Assembly: GCA_025093985.1 (NCBI GenBank)
Contig: JACAAK010000004.1
Location: forward strand, 2,232,001-2,296,000
Source: Calvatia gigantea
Taxonomy: Eukaryota; Basidiomycota; Agaricomycetes; Agaricales; Lycoperdaceae
Reading direction: 5' to 3'
DNA length: 64,000 nucleotides
Within the stretch, counting starts at the first letter, position 1; the number at the start of each line of letters is the position of its first letter. The position numbers and the translations under genes are program-made. The notes below the pieces were generated by a model, which saw only the letters and a program-made list of their open reading frames with translations, was not told the origin of the DNA and ran no database searches. Positions 11,239 through 24,624 of this stretch are shown piece by piece.

Positions 11239-12996
11239 ATGCCTATTCCAAAGACCAAGGCTACTACATCCAACGCCAAGGAAAAGACGTCCTCTGCTAA
11301 TGGGTCTGCTGCACCTGCTTCCGGTGAGAAAAAAGACACGTCGGAGGTCGTCCTGCTTGCTGGAGGAAAGCCGGACAAGCCGGCGCACGAAAGGGAACAA
11401 GACAGAATCAAACGAGAAATTGATGCCCTTCAAGTCAAGCTGGTATGTAGGCTGCCAAATTTTTTAGGTCATTCGCCGTGCCCACCCGAGTCCCCTTTTA
11501 CCAGAGTGCTGTCCGGGACAAGATTAACCTCGCGACACAACCCGGCGCCGGCAACGAGCGTCGGAACGAGTTGAAGGCTGAACTCGATGGTCTCCGTGAA
11601 CAGCAATCTTCGAAAAAACTCAACAGGGGCAGGTTGTTTGAACAGCTCAAGTCTCTCCAGGAAAACCTCCAGAAAAAGGTACGGTATTCTGTTACTCTGT
11701 TACATCGGTATAAGTTTAACATCGTTCATACCTGGTTAGACAAAGGACCTACAGGCTCAGAAATCAAAAGTTACCTTCAAAACGGTTGCCGAAATAGATG
11801 CTCGTATTGCGTATGTCATTCCGAACTTTTTGTCAAATAGGTTTTGATGATATCCTTTCAGAATGCTTGACAAACAAATCGAGTCGGGTAACATGAAGCT
11901 AGCAGACGAGAAGCGTGCTCTCCAGGAAATTAGCCAGATTAAACGTAACCGTCGCGTTGTTGAAAATTTCCAGGCGGAGCAAGATGCTATTGATGCAAGC
12001 CGCCAGGAAATTGACGAACTCAGGAAACAACTTGACGACCCCGAGGCTAAAGAACTATCTGAACGCTTTGAAACTATCAAAGTGCAGCTTGACGAACTCA
12101 AGAAAGAACAAGATGAAGTTTACGCTGATCGCAACAAACTTTTCGAGGAACGTGATTCATTAAATAACCAAATCAGGACTCTCCTCACAGAAAAGCGTGA
12201 AAAGCAACAAGCATTCCGGGAAGCTAATGACAAGTACTGGCACAAGGTCAATGAAGACCGTGCTCGGCGTGCTGAGAGGCAGCGTGCTCAACGTGCAGCC
12301 GAAGAAGCCGAAAAGAAATTAGGAATTGCTCAACGGATACGCGACGAAGCCTCAACACCTGCCTTCCAGTCCCAGATCGAGGACTGCCAAACTCTCATCG
12401 ACTTTTTCTCTGGAAAGTCCTCTGCTACAGTTGCTTCCGGCTCCCTCTTCGCTAAAACCGCAGTCGCTGGCGTACCCCAGCTGGAGATTAGGCAAGTTGA
12501 TGCCGTTCCTGATGGCGCTGTCGTGCGTAAAAAGAAGGGTGAAGAGGAAGACAACTACTTCGTCGGTGGGAAGAGCAAGAAGGGCAAGAAGGGAAACGCA
12601 GAAAAGGCCAGCGAACCCACAGAAGCCGCCGCTGCAGCGACCACCACATCCGATAAACTCCACATCCCTTTCCACAACCTCTCTGCCCTTCTCCAACTCT
12701 CCATCCCTACGCCCAACTCCCAGGCCGATGTTCCCCGGGTCATCGAAGACCTTAAAACTAAGAAAGCCTGGTTCGAAGCTAACCAAGCTCGCGTCACAGC
12801 TGAGAACCTCGCTAAGGCTGAAGCTGAGATCGCTCGCCTTACCAAGGACAAACCGTCAGCGACAGAGATACCCAGTGGTGTAGAAACCCCTATATCAGAA
12901 ATTTCGCCTTCTCATGCCGAGAACGAAAAAGATACGGAATCGACGGATAACGTCGCTGAACGTGCAGGTGTAGAAGAGGAAGGGGTTGCCGCATAA
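11239..12996 (+). CDS. BFR1: BFR1-like nuclear segregation / polysome-associated coiled-coil protein
   Basis: Orthologue of yeast Bfr1, an mRNP- and polysome-associated cytoplasmic/ER protein first found as a brefeldin A resistance suppressor. The ATG at 11239 (MPIPKTKATTSNAK) begins a low-complexity leader followed by REQDRIKREIDALQVKL. Introns near 11443-11503, 11679-11745 and 11812-11859 join coiled-coil segments. The large last exon has long heptad-rich helices (FEERDSLNNQIRTLL), then a YWHKVNEDRARRAERQRAQ stretch. FQSQIEDCQTLIDFF is followed by a region tied to small C-terminal helices (ALLQLSIPTPNS). About 510 residues. The family match is clear over the coiled coil; molecular function is inferred from yeast only. 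Confidence 0.88.
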
Positions 12997-13593
12997 GAGT
13001 CGGCAGAAAGTGGTATTACCTACGTTCGTTGGATAGGCTGGATTAAATATACAACAGGCCCAATATAGCCACAAGCTTTTTCCTTTTGGATTATCATAAT
13101 TAATGCTTTCAATTGTTACTTTCCCCCTTTAAGTACAAGTATACAATGGTCCCAACAATTCAACCGCATTTCATGGCACAGCCAGCACAAGAGAAGTGAC
13201 GTATCAAAATATGTGTTGAACTTATTTCTCCGACACCGTAAAGTTAAATAGACAAGCAGGAAAAGGGGCTGTTATACGGTGGCTAGTAATAACAAAGAAT
13301 AAAGAAACAAAAAAAACAACAATCCAATCAAGAATCGGAACCTGTACATTAAGGAATGTGGAATGGTACCGCAGGCAAGGACCGAGGAAAAACAAGGAAG
13401 TCAATGATACAGTTGGTTGACGAACAAGCACACTTGGGACAAGAAAAGAAAAGGAAAGGCAAAGTTTGTATAATAAAAAAGCAGCAGACCAAGAACACGG
13501 CTGATATTGTAGGATAAAGATTTCTCTCTCAATACCTAAGCAACAAGAAAAAAATTTAACAGAGATGAAAGAACCGCCCTGTTTAAACAAACT
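12997..13593. other. Convergent 3' region between BFR1 and RFX
   Basis: About 600 bases between the stop codons of two convergent genes. It is AT-rich, with several A/T runs, fitting paired 3' untranslated regions. Open frames here show no domain, and I see no gene. Confidence 0.5.
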
Positions 13594-16500
13594 CTAGGCG
13601 CTTTGAGATTGCTCCGTCTTGATAGATTCAGCTTCGTGCTCAGACTCGCTTGTCGGGGTTGCGGAAGCGCTGATCGCCAAATCGTGTGAATAGCCGCCTA
13701 CATCGAAAGCATTCCCAGATCCCGGAAAGTCAGTAAAAGTAAGACCAGCTTGATGGCCGGTAGATAACGCATCTTCCTGGGCTGTCGCAGGATCCATGTA
13801 CTGCATGGATCCATAAGCATCAGAACCAAATGCCGTTGAGGCAGGGTCCAGAGAAGTCGAGGGGAAGGGGTCGTTTTGAAGAGCCGCGAGCATGCTTGAC
13901 GTGGTAGGGGTGTGAGCCATCAACGAACTTGGTCTCATGTCCATTGACCCGAAGCTCTCCTGCCCAGCCATGGGTGATAGCGTGAAATATTGCTGCTGCA
14001 TCACCGGTTCAACCGAGGCGGCTACGGAATTGGTCGAAAGGGCAACACTGCGAAGAACATTGACGGCGATCCAATCACTAAGAAACGAGGAAATTGGTAA
14101 CAGTTGTCGTAAAAACGCAGTTGTAACTCACTCGAGGAAGAGCTTCAAAATTTGGAACGCGCCAAATGCGGGATCGCTACGGATTGTCTGCGATAAGGTT
14201 CACCATCAGTTGAGAAACGTGCCGAAAATAGCACAACTGGAAGGAGACGTACAAGATCTCTCATGACCTGGCTTGTGACATAGCCCCATCGAATGAGTAC
14301 GCTGCGCGAGCTCATACCACCTCTCTCATCCGGGGTGTTGTGAGCACGGCTATTACCCATGAGCCTTTCACAGCACTTGTCTGCCCACGTCATGACTTCC
14401 CTAACTGGCTCGTTCGTTTTAGTGAGGTTGTCCAGGAGAGTGACGAATTCGACCTCGAGTAGTTGGACCAGCTCCTCGTGACGGCAATTGCATACCAAAG
14501 CGGATTGATTGCGAACGGATTCAAAATCAACCTTTTCCCATGACCTCCTCATGTCAGCGAGTTGCTTAGGGTTAGTGAGGACCGTATTCAAAGCTTGGGT
14601 GACTTGATAGATGTCAAGGAAACGCACTGCAAAAGAAATTTAAAAAAATGTCCCCGATGTGTAAAAATACAACAAAGGTCAACTCACAAATGAGATGGCC
14701 AAAGCGTGCTCCCAACTCGACCTTCGGTTCGACGAAAGTATTTCCATAACCTTCTAAGGCAGCCAAAAGGATTTTCTCCATCTTCAAGGCCAATTGTCGA
14801 AGGTTAGTCAAAGAAGCAGAAGGAATGGGCGACAACATCTGAGAGCGAAGGATTTCCAAGATTTCCTAAAAGAGGCACTTCGTAAGCTACTAAGATGGTA
14901 AGAACAAAGAAAGACATACATCATACACAATAGCATCTGCTTTCGCCATTAAGCCAGCGATTGCTGGCGCGTGGACAACCTCGCGATGATTACCAGTCAG
15001 ATTAGACCAGAAAGTACGGAGATGCAGCTCGAATTGATCAAAGCGGAAGGTCCTCATGCTTTCAAGCAGGGCGTCAAGATGGTCCAGGAACCAATTCCAT
15101 ACCTCACGACCAGCAATGCCGTGAGTTGAGGTAGAATTAGCCCCAACAGCTTCATCAATGGAAGGGAAGTGAGGGAATTGCCGAACAGAAACGGCAGCCT
15201 GGCTTGTGGTAATGAAATTGGCAGTCGCCCCGATGGACTGAGGAGAGTGGGTTTGCACTGAACTCAAGATAGGCTCCTGTCCAGGGTGTCTTCGGATTGA
15301 GGCTTGGGACGGGTAAGTGCCTGGACGTTGTGCCTGGGCTTGAGAAAGCAAAGTCGCCGCAGTCGGCGTTTTATCGCTGAGATCCTCAGCGTAGACAATA
15401 CCCTTGACGTCGTTTGAGAGGATTAATGAGTTGCGTTTAGATCCTGCAGCGGAGTGATTGCCCTCCGAATCTTCGTCATCATCATCTCCAGACCCATCCT
15501 CATTCCTGTTAGCGCTCTCGGCTTGTTCACTGGCAAGACGAGCAGCATTAATGGACGATTGTCCAGCATTATTGTTTGACTTTTGGATATAATCCTGGAG
15601 GAATTCGGCCTCCGCGGTGGTTGCGGGTCTGATGCCACAATCTGCCCAGTGGGCGCTAATCAATCAATCATTCTAGGAGACAGGGAAGATCAAACACCCA
15701 CAATGATATTTACTGTTCCCTCTGACACCCAGACGCCGTGTTTTGATGGATGGGAAACAGAGACGGATGGCTTTGCCCAGGGTGGCAGTGTTGATGTGAG
15801 GGATGCCGTACTGGTCACATACGCGACGGTATGAGAAGTAGAGACCTTGGCGGGGGACGTTTCCATCAGGATACGGTGCGTAATTGGCAGTAAGCCTGCA
15901 GAAAAAAGGACATGATAGTCAGCGAAAAAAATAAACCAGAGAGAGAGAGAGGAGCGGGAAGAGGTTAAAAAAAAAAAAAAAACAAGGGCGGTGCACGGGG
16001 TTTGAGAAAAGCGCTAGAAAATTGTACCTACCACGCCTGGACGAAAATTTGCTTGGCTCTGTCAGAGGCACTAGTGGTCGTAGCGGCACGCACGTTGGCA
16101 GCGAGTTTCTCAAGACCATGATCAGGGTTAATAGCCATTCGACCAAAGGCGTTGGCGGCATGCATGGTCTCTGGGCTCGGCGCCAACGTTTGAGGGGGGC
16201 CGTACATGGGCTGGTACTCGGGAGTATGATGATGGCCAAGATACATGGAAATATCCTCTGTCTCGGAGGAGGAAGAGTGGACGCTATCGGTGTCACGGGG
16301 GTAGGGAGAAGCACGGACACGGCTGTGGGTCGGGCGGAGTGGGCCTTTCAACGCAGGATTGTGGGATGAGGAAGACTGTGGAGAAGGGGGTTGTCAGAAA
16401 TAGGGCCATGTGGGCGTAAATAAAATGAAGAATGAAAGGGGGGAGAAAGAAAAAAAGGAGAGGAGGAAAGGAACGTACAGGATCTGGACTGGATTGACGA

Positions 16501-16689
16501 ATGATGAGGCAAGTGGTAGCTTGCGCGATAGAGATCTTCCGCAGAGGGAGGACCTGCCTGCATGCGAGAGATTGGACCCTGAGATGATTGTGGGCGGGAG
16601 AGGGATGCGTGTGTGGAAGATGAGGAAACTGAATTTGAACGAGAATGGGGGAGAAAGTCAAGTGGCATGTGCATGTTGACGGCGGTCAT
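13594..16689 (-). CDS. RFX1: RFX-family winged-helix transcription factor
   Basis: Nuclear DNA-binding regulator of the RFX family; yeast Crt1 and fission yeast Sak1 act in DNA-damage and growth control. The start at 16689 opens a Ser/Pro-rich region. The DNA-binding domain (about 16060-15610) reads GNVPRQGLYFSYRRVCDQYG, then NTATLGKAIRLCFPSIKTRR and LGVRGNSKYHYCGIRP. An intron near 15627-15682 splits the KYH-Y-CGIRP codon and restores the consensus. Downstream are an acidic/disordered segment and the extended dimerisation region (WNWFLDHLDALLESMRTF, FWSNLTGNHREVVHAPAI). Further exons near 14860-14690 and 14630-14110 follow, and a Ser/Gln tail ending at 13594. Introns are short; one holds a 16-base A run at 15967-15982. 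About 800 residues. Confidence 0.92.
15967..15982. repeat. Poly-A homopolymer in an RFX intron
   Basis: Sixteen consecutive A residues on the plus strand lie in the intron upstream of the main RFX DNA-binding exon, close to a GA-rich stretch (15930-15965). On the coding strand it is a T run near the acceptor, where polypyrimidine is common. Confidence 0.85.
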
Positions 16690-16909
16690 GGTGTGCTAGG
16701 AAAGGATCGTGGATAGTCGGGCCAGCCGAAGAAAGAGAGAGAGCAAGGACAAGCAGCGCCTTGGCTGTGAAGAAACTGAAGAAGGGGGTGTGGACAGTTG
16801 TATACGATAGTCAACAATCCTCGATGCGGGGGTTGCTAATGAAAACTCGTTCTGCTTTGCCGAACAAATCCATCGTCAAGACAACCTCCATCCTGTTTAT
16901 CTTTGTTTA

Positions 16910-19661
16910 CTATCTACTGACAAACATGTACTTCCTGAACTGCCTTCGCAGCTTCCCATGTCCAACCTCAACCAGACGCCGCCCAAGCCCCACCCAGGAC
17001 CCTACCGTCAGATCCTTCATCTCGTATGGCGCATATTTACTCTTCTTCTTACCCGTTACATCCCGCAATGACCGAGGCAGGTGCCGTTTCGGTACTGGGT
17101 AATGGAATTCTTCCTCGTCACCTGACTTCTCCGGGTGTAAAGCCGAAAGCAGATATGTCAGATACTCCAGCTCAAAGTGCGGTGGGTGCTTCTTATTGGC
17201 CGCCGTAATGTCAGGCATATAAAACTGCCCAAGCGCATCAGTTTCGACACAATCAAGGAGGAGAATTCTCGAAACACTACCCACCTGCGCATATCCAAGC
17301 GGTGTGAACGCCTGATTGCTCCTCGAGGGCGCATCAGCATCCGAGTGCCACGGCTCTTTCAAGTGACACTTCCATGAACTCCTGTACGGCTCCTCTTTAC
17401 AATGCTTGTCTTTATCTCCCTTCCTGCCTCTCCGGTGTCCGTGATGTCGCTTCTTGCCTGTCGCCCCCATAAGCGCTCCCTCCGAGACATTGTACGAAAA
17501 TATCCTGAACCCGGGCACAAACGGATTTGGCACCACCGACGGTGCCCCATTTATCACCGCTAGCCCATCCAGCTTCTCTTCCTCAGATTCCTTCGGGAGG
17601 TGCGCGAACTCGGCTATGAGTGTTTCATACATTTTTTCTTCATTACCAAGGGTGCCCCCTGGATCCTCTTGCTCCTTCTCAGGGATAATTTGCAGGTCAA
17701 CCTCCTCGACGAATAAGAACTACGAATCAAGTTCAGGCTCACTACCCCTGGGATCGAACGAGTTACATACGAAATCAAGGTTCATGTGCTAAATGCCGCC
17801 TCATTAGAAATACGGAGAATTGCCGACCGAACTGAAGGCTTACCCCATATAGGTGGCCCAAAATTGTGTCTTGGAACCTTAGCGACAATTCAACGTATCG
17901 GATATACTACGCCCCCCCGAATCGTCGACCTCGATCAGCCATCATTGTCTTCATCAACAAGTAAGGGTCAGGAAACTCACACATTCTGGAAAGTACATTC
18001 CAGGCGAGGGTGGAATATGACCTGCATCGCCGGTCAGAAATACTTCCAACAGGATTGTCACAGGATTGATCACTCTACCTGATAGATATACCTAGCGATC
18101 GAAATTTAGGTTAGCAGACGTGATCCCCGCTTTACTAAGACAGATGGTGGAAAGAATATCTTCAGAGAACTGACCTGCATCCCCTTGTCACGGTACATGT
18201 TTAGCTGGACCTCCAGCCAGTCAAATTCAAGGTTCCCCGCATCCTCGGGTTCATGATATGGACATCCGCCCACGGCTTTTCAATCAATGATAATCAATCC
18301 GTCACATTCACGAAAGTTGGTTGATCGACAACAATGAGTGATAAATTTTCCGATGGGCACTGATTTGTTCGCTTACCTTTGTTCGAGTCGTAAAAGTAAA
18401 TGGTATTCAAAGAAATCACAGCCACACGACCAGGAATAACCTCAGTCGAGTAGTATGCACCCCGCTGAAACACTTGACGTTGGGGAAACGGTACAAATGC
18501 ACTCCATATACTTTCATAAACGCGACATCAACACCAGTAAGAACGATCAAATAGCAACGTACGAAACAAATTCGTTCGTGATTTTGTTGGGGCCTAAGAA
18601 TATGTTCCATAGATCAGTCATCACCTCATTAAATGACGAGCCATAACTGTTTTCTCATGTCATACTAACCTGGGGTCATGATGTTCTGTAGTCAGGTAGG
18701 CTGAGACACTGGTAACCAGCCAGTTATCGGTAATCACTTACATGGGCTAAATTGAACCCGCGAGCAATGAACATGGTATGATCGGAAACAAAGTATATGA
18801 GGGAAGGACTTACGCCAGATATCGTTGTTCCCTGAACCCAAATTCCGGATCAGCACCGAAAGCGGGGACATGCGATGAACGTACCAAGACTTGGTACCAC
18901 AGGGATGCCCTTCTTCAAAAATATCTTCTCCATCTTCGCTGCCACGTGTCGATTCAAGTCGAAAATTTCACTCGGTGTTCGCGGAATCTTATGGTCTTCA
19001 TCGTGCCTAAGCAGCGAGAAAATTGCATCGCAGTGAGAAGGCTTTCACAGCCACAAGGTTGGGGGGGATGGGGTGTCATACCTGGCATTGTCTCCAGTCC
19101 CTTCTCGAGCAAAGTCCGCAACAGGCAAGTGAAGAGAAGGATGAAGAGACGCCATATTAATGCGCAGCTCTAGAGATAGGATAAAGGCACAACTCACAAA
19201 TGACGAAATCAATTTCATCAGCCCAATTATCGCCCAAAAAGTCCAGTGTAAAGTTCGTCAGCCTCAGTGGAGAATCACACTCACTGTGAATTACTGGTGA
19301 GAAATACGATCATAGTGATTTGGGAGAACCATACACAACAGGGGTTCCCCAATACCCAGCTTTGACCAGTCCTCGGTTCTTCTTAGAACCTTTCCTGTGA
19401 CAAGACGTCAAAGTGGATGCGCCAGGCTTATAATGGGGGTCAGGGTGCATGTCTGTAATGTGCAAGAAGCGTCCGTGGAGTTTCTTTGGCTCTAAGTGGA
19501 ATAGATTAACGTGGGGACTCGGACAAGGCGCATGATGACGCACTTGTTGTAACCTCTGTGCCACCGTCCGGTGCCTCTACTTGCAGAGGCACCTGGACTG
19601 GGGAGCTCAACGCTGACGTTGCCAAATAAGCCGCAAGGAAAGCTTGTGTTGTAACCTTCAT
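16910..19661 (-). CDS. PPN1: Vacuolar endopolyphosphatase PPN1
   Basis: Calcineurin-like metallophosphatase that cuts long polyphosphate chains in the vacuole. The start at 19661 (MKVTTQAFLAAYLATSALSS) gives a signal/anchor sequence. Intron 1 (about 19494-19545) joins to KLHGRFLHITDMHPDPHY, the first metal-binding block. Later exons give DFLGDNWADEIDFVIWTGDN (second block), SEIFDLNRHVAAKMEKIF, KKGIPVVPSLG, and GYYSTEVIPGRVAVISLNT. Next are NLEFDWLEVQLNMYRDKGMQ, VYLSG-HIPPSPGMYFPEC (split by an intron), and TILGHLYGHMNLDF. The last large exon (17632-16910) contains PFVPGFRIFSYNVSEG, FTPLGYAQ and a Lys/His-rich loop. Metal ligands D, GDN, the later NP-like block, GHIP and GH are all visible. 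At least ten short introns; about 640 residues. Confidence 0.92.
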
Positions 19662-21061
19662 TGTTGGTGTGGGGTGATAGGGCAAACCGAACAACGAACG
19701 CCCTTATAAGCTTTTCAATGGTTAAGATGAAAGGCAGAGATATCCGAAGATAGAGCCGGTTGCGCACGTTCGAGGACCAAATCAGTAGGGAACTGTTGTT
19801 GAGCTATTGGAGAAACCAAAGAGGGGAGCAGAATGTGATCGGCGGTGGCCGTGCGATGTGTAGGACAGATGAGCGCGGAAAAAGGCAGCTCGGGGAGCAT
19901 GCTTAAAGAGGACCCAAGGGCCTGTCAGGTGTCAGAGAGACATATTCTAAAAATAAAAGTCTATTGGTACAAATTGATAATTTTACACATTGATCTACTC
20001 TGAAATGTACCAAGGTGATGTGAATCAACGAGGAAGGGAAAGGGAAGGAGGGTATGATTGAGGATGAAGGGAGTTGTGTACAAAAGGAGACAAATAAATT
20101 AGGATAAGTTGAGCCCAGCATAACGTGATCACTTGGTGGAAATCGGCCGTGTCGAATTACGGTCATTAGGCGAGCTTTTATTTTCCTGCCGATGAAGGCC
20201 GAGAAGAAAAATCACGTTATCGCCAGAGCTCAGAATGTCTCGAATGGACTTTTCAGCGAGGGCACACACCTAGCGACGCATCAGCCACTGTATGCAGGGT
20301 TAGGAGGAATAAAAAAACAGCGACGTACCCTACTGTATCCGCCTGGTTGGAGGGTAGAACGGCTCTTCGCTATCGCGTTATGGATCGCATCGTATGAATA
20401 ACGTTTGCTGGAAGACAAAGAGTAAGCCAGCTGATCAAAGACGCAAATGAGTCATAACCCACAGGATGCTTTCGAGTTCTGATTGCGTGCGGGGAAGGAT
20501 GTAGAGATCTGCTCCACTGATATAACGGTCGAAGGCAGAATAAGATGCACAGTTTGAAACCAGCGATTCATTGATATTGTCAAGGTCCCAGGAGAACCAG
20601 TTTTCTCTGGCACGGGGGGGAATTAGAAGTGGAGCAAACGGGGGCTGTGAAAATTTGACTCACTGGAGGTGGTTGTGGGCTGCAGCCTCTGGAGAATGGG
20701 GTGATAGAATCCGGTCCATGTCTATGTGGTGGGTTAGGTAGGCTCGATTGCGAGAGGCAAGAGCGAAAGGCAGTAATGGGATGGGGAAAAAAGGAGAGAA
20801 GGGTGGCACGGAATTTAAGTCGCGGCCCCAGCTTCGCTTGGCACTGCTTGGCACAGATAAACGGCCGGAGATCGGGATCTGAGATCATTCGAACGTGCGT
20901 ATTTAGAAATATTTTATTATTACCTCCCCCAATTAGAAGTGTTCTATTCTGGCGTGATTTCGCTGTTCTCGCACCAGTGGAAGCCCGTGTACCACCCACT
21001 CGCCACACCGTCCTACTGTAGTGCCTCGCCCACTTCTTCGCCCAGAACATTCATCAAAGCC
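19662..21061. promoter_or_regulatory. Divergent intergenic region between PPN1 and acetoacetyl-CoA synthetase
   Basis: About 1.4 kb between two genes that point apart, so it contains both promoters. It is the longest gene-poor stretch on the left side. Short open frames on both strands (for example around 19900-20170 and 20580-21050) show no domain and no consistent splice signals. Nothing further can be assigned. Confidence 0.45.
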
Positions 21062-24000
21062 ATGCCCCAACAGGTAGACAAACCGCTCTATCAGCCCAGC
21101 AGCCCCGAAGCCACCCCTACTTTCCGTTTTCTTGATTCCGTGAATCACGTCTACTCTCTGAATTTGCGCGACTACCATGATCTCTACACTTGGTCGACCC
21201 ACAACATCGACAAATTTTGGAACCTCGTTTGGGACTATACCAACATAATCGGCTACAAAGGCGATCACGTCGTGGACAACTTAGCGCTTCCCGCTGCAAC
21301 TCCACCTTGGTCGGTGCTCACTTTCAGCTTCCCCTTTGCATGCTTGGCGGCTTCTGATGCACGTTTCAGGTTTAAAGATGCGCGTCTTAACTGGGCAGAG
21401 AACATGCTCCAATGCCGTTCTAGGGCCAAAACAGCCCTCATTCATGCCAGTCAGTCATTCTGAAATCCCGAGTTGCCTAGCCTCTCTGAAATTTCGTTCG
21501 ATGCCATCATAGCTGAACCAACTCCAGATGTTCCACACCTTCATCTCCGTCAGTGCTCATATGCGGAACTCTACGACCTTGTAGCTGCGCTCGCGTCTGC
21601 TCTCCTTCAACACGGTATCAGGCCTGGGGATCGTGTTGCGTCCTACTCCTCCAACTGCATCGTGAGTAACGACACCAGAGACTCCACCACGCACTCTCAC
21701 GTCTCGCCAATCTTGTACCCACCCTGCTGCGGTTGTGGATATTAACTTTCTTATTATTCACATAGGAAAATGTTGCTGCTTGTCTTGCCACGACGGCTAT
21801 TGGCGGAATCTGGGTAAGCGCAGCTGCTGACTTTGGTTCCGAAGGTGTCCTGGAACGGTAAGCCCATTTATATTTCTTATCGCCCGAAGGTTCTTGCTGA
21901 CGCACGGGTTCGGCCATGGGATCTTAAGGTTCGAACAAGTGAAACCGAAGATTATATTCGCAGTTGACGCTGTCGTGTAAGCACTCTTCCACTCTTTCCG
22001 AGAAATCTCAGATCCCGGATGAGCTCACAGGAACACCATTTTCCCGCCACTTTAATCCAGTTATAATCAGAAAGTCCACCATCACCTTCCCAAATTATCC
22101 GCGCTACTTGCCGGTCTCGTCACAAGAGTCCCAGGGGCGACGCCAGGGGTTGTTATCATCCATCCTATACCCCAGCCTGAAGACCGTTCCAATTGGGAAT
22201 CCGGTTGGCTCGGGTGGAGTGAGTTCCTGAAAAATGGCCGCAAGTGTAAATTGGGCCTTACCTCCCAGGGGGAGATAGAGTGGAAGCATCTTCCTTTCGA
22301 CGCTCCTTTATGGATTCTCTTCAGCAGCGGCACGACTGGAAAACCCAAGTACGTCCCAGTTTTTTCATGGTGAACACAGGTCAGCACTCAGACGCAATGT
22401 AACGTTCCTAGGCCCATCGTTCACAGAGCGGGGGGGATGCTGATCCAGGCCAAAAAAGAATTTGCGATTTGCGGCGGTCTACAGCCGGAGGATGTCTTCT
22501 TCTACTACACCACTACGTGCGTTCTTCCATGTTTCCTGCCTATGCACCACGTGGAGACGTTTCTCACCGTTCTCATGTCATCTAGAGGCTGGATGATGTG
22601 GAACTTCCTTGTAAGCGGTTTGAGCATCGGAAGCACCCTCGTCCTGTACGACGGCAGTCCTTTGCGTGACCCGGGCCTCCTTTGGAAACTCGCCGAAAAC
22701 CTTGGCATTACTATTTTTGGAACCAGTGCAAAGTACCTTGACCAGCTTTCGGTAACTGATTCTCTTCCCGCGCGTCTAAATATCGTCTATTTTGATCCTC
22801 GTCAAACGCGATTCCCAATACTGACAACCGTGGCTTTTTTCATATCTGAAATTGTAGAAAGTATACCGCCCCCGAAGGCACCACAAGCTCCGCCAACTGC
22901 GCCAGATTTATTCAACTGGTTCTCCCTTGGCACCGCAGCTCTTCGACTTCGTCTATGAACATATTCACTCGAATGTACTTTTGGGTTCCATTACGGGTAA
23001 GCATCAATATTTCTTGCACCCCTCTTGGCAAACCTAAGCCATTCTTTTGTATCAGGCGGAACGGACATCTGCTCGCTATTCGCTGGGATGAACACGGCAC
23101 TTCCTGTGTATCGAGGTGAAATTCAATGCCGAATGCTTGGCATGGCTATCGAGAGCTTCTCTCCCTTGGGAAAGCAGAACCCACCTGACGAAGAAGGAGA
23201 GCTCGTTTGTGTAAAACCATTTCCTTGCATGCCATTAGGGTTCTGGCCCCTTCCTGGGTTTGGAAGTGACAAGGGTGTAGCTACGGCGAAAGCGAGATTC
23301 CATCAAGCCTATTTTGCCGATTACGAGGGGGTGTGGTGTGAGTATAATTATCTGTCTTTGCTCCAGTTTGTGAGTCAGGTTATTCATTCCTGTTCATAAG
23401 ACCACGGTGATCACGTCGTTATCACACGTTCGAAATCCGGAAATGGAGGGGGCCTTATCATGCTTGGGCGCTCGGATGGCGTCTTGTGAGTGCATAACAT
23501 TCTTTCTTGTGTGACACGTCTCCAGTCCGGTCAGCTGATTATCTGGTGTCAGAAACCCTGGAGGCGTTCGCTTTGGATCGTCTGAGATATACGATGTCCT
23601 CGATTTGTGCTTTTCAGATGTTTCTACCCCAGAGTTGTTCCTCTTGGATTCTTTGGCTGTGGGGCAGAAGATTGATGGTGGCGTGGATGAACGAGTTGTT
23701 TTGTTTGTCAAGCTACCTGAGGGACAAACTTTGTTAAATGAGTTGGAGCAAAGGATCAAGAACGAAATTCGTTCCAAGAGAAGTCCGCGACATGTTCCGG
23801 CACGGGTAAGCTTTCTCCTCCAGCCCGCTGTTATGATACAGTAAAGGACTCCGTTTCTTTCCCGAAACTCCCAGGTGATCCAGGTTCCTGATATTCCGTA
23901 TACCCTAAACGGCAAACGGGTAGAAGTACTGGTCAAGAAAGTGAGTTCCATATCATCGAAAGGCGCTCAGCGCGAGGTAGCCTCATTTTCTCTCCATATC

Positions 24001-24113
24001 AGATTATAAATGGGGCACCCTTATCAAGTGTCAACCCGGCCACGTTGTCCAACCCTGGATGTTTGGAATTCTACGTTGGCATTGGGGAGACCTTGCGTCG
24101 AGAAGTTGTGTAG
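21062..24113 (+). CDS. Acetoacetyl-CoA synthetase
   Basis: Cytosolic ANL-family ligase that converts acetoacetate, ATP and CoA to acetoacetyl-CoA. The ATG at 21062 gives [19 protein letters not shown]. The N-terminal ACAS-type segment is followed by [14 protein letters not shown] and [40 protein letters not shown] comes next, then the AMP-binding P-loop [17 protein letters not shown] split by an intron. After it come [20 protein letters not shown] and DLASSG-equivalent [11 protein letters not shown]. The C-terminal domain shows [49 protein letters not shown] and [11 protein letters not shown], which carries the family catalytic lysine. About 15 short introns interrupt it; stop at 24111-24113. 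About 680 residues, normal. The AACS rather than acetyl-CoA synthetase call rests on the TGWMMWNFL block and the C-terminal layout. Confidence 0.9.
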
Positions 24114-24624
24114 GCAGTCCAAACCTGGGAAGGGAAATCCATGAGAATACATGCTGTGTACTTAGCAAGAGTTTCTTTTATCGAGAAAAAAAAGACCTTT
24201 TGGTGGATGGCTGTTTATCGGGAAAAGAGACAATTGCGGAGTTTCGATCCGGTTATGATAAAATTAGGTCGTGGCTGTGCTACAAGCCTCGAGGTATTGA
24301 TATCTCCGAGACAGCAAGGGCATTCGAACTTGGCCCGGGCTGCCTGGAAATTTTTAGGTGGGAGGTTCTCTTTCCGAAGGCCATTGCTACTGCAGGCCTT
24401 GCGTCTTGTGCATTGCCATCAACCCACCAGGTTGAGGGGCTAACCGGGAGTCACTGTTCGTTCATTTGCTCACGACCTTCTGCCACGCCGATCCCTTGCC
24501 AGGCCCTCACCTTCACCCCAACCTCGTTGTTTTCATACCCTGATACTTTATCATGGGTGGTCGAGCGAGAACATCCCGTACTCGCCATAACCAACAATCT
24601 AACACCCAGCATACTCGATCCCGT
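24114..24624. other. Intergenic region between AACS and first MARVEL gene
   Basis: About 510 bases between plus-strand genes. Open frames cross it but lack recognisable sequence or coherent splice sites. It should hold the AACS 3' end and the promoter of the MARVEL gene. Confidence 0.4.

Noticed and set aside
17740..17765. B-box-like string GTTCGATCCC on the minus strand, as in tRNA genes
   Set aside because: It lies in a PPN1 intron between HMNLDF and FLFVEEVDLQ, with no A box or foldable acceptor stem around it.
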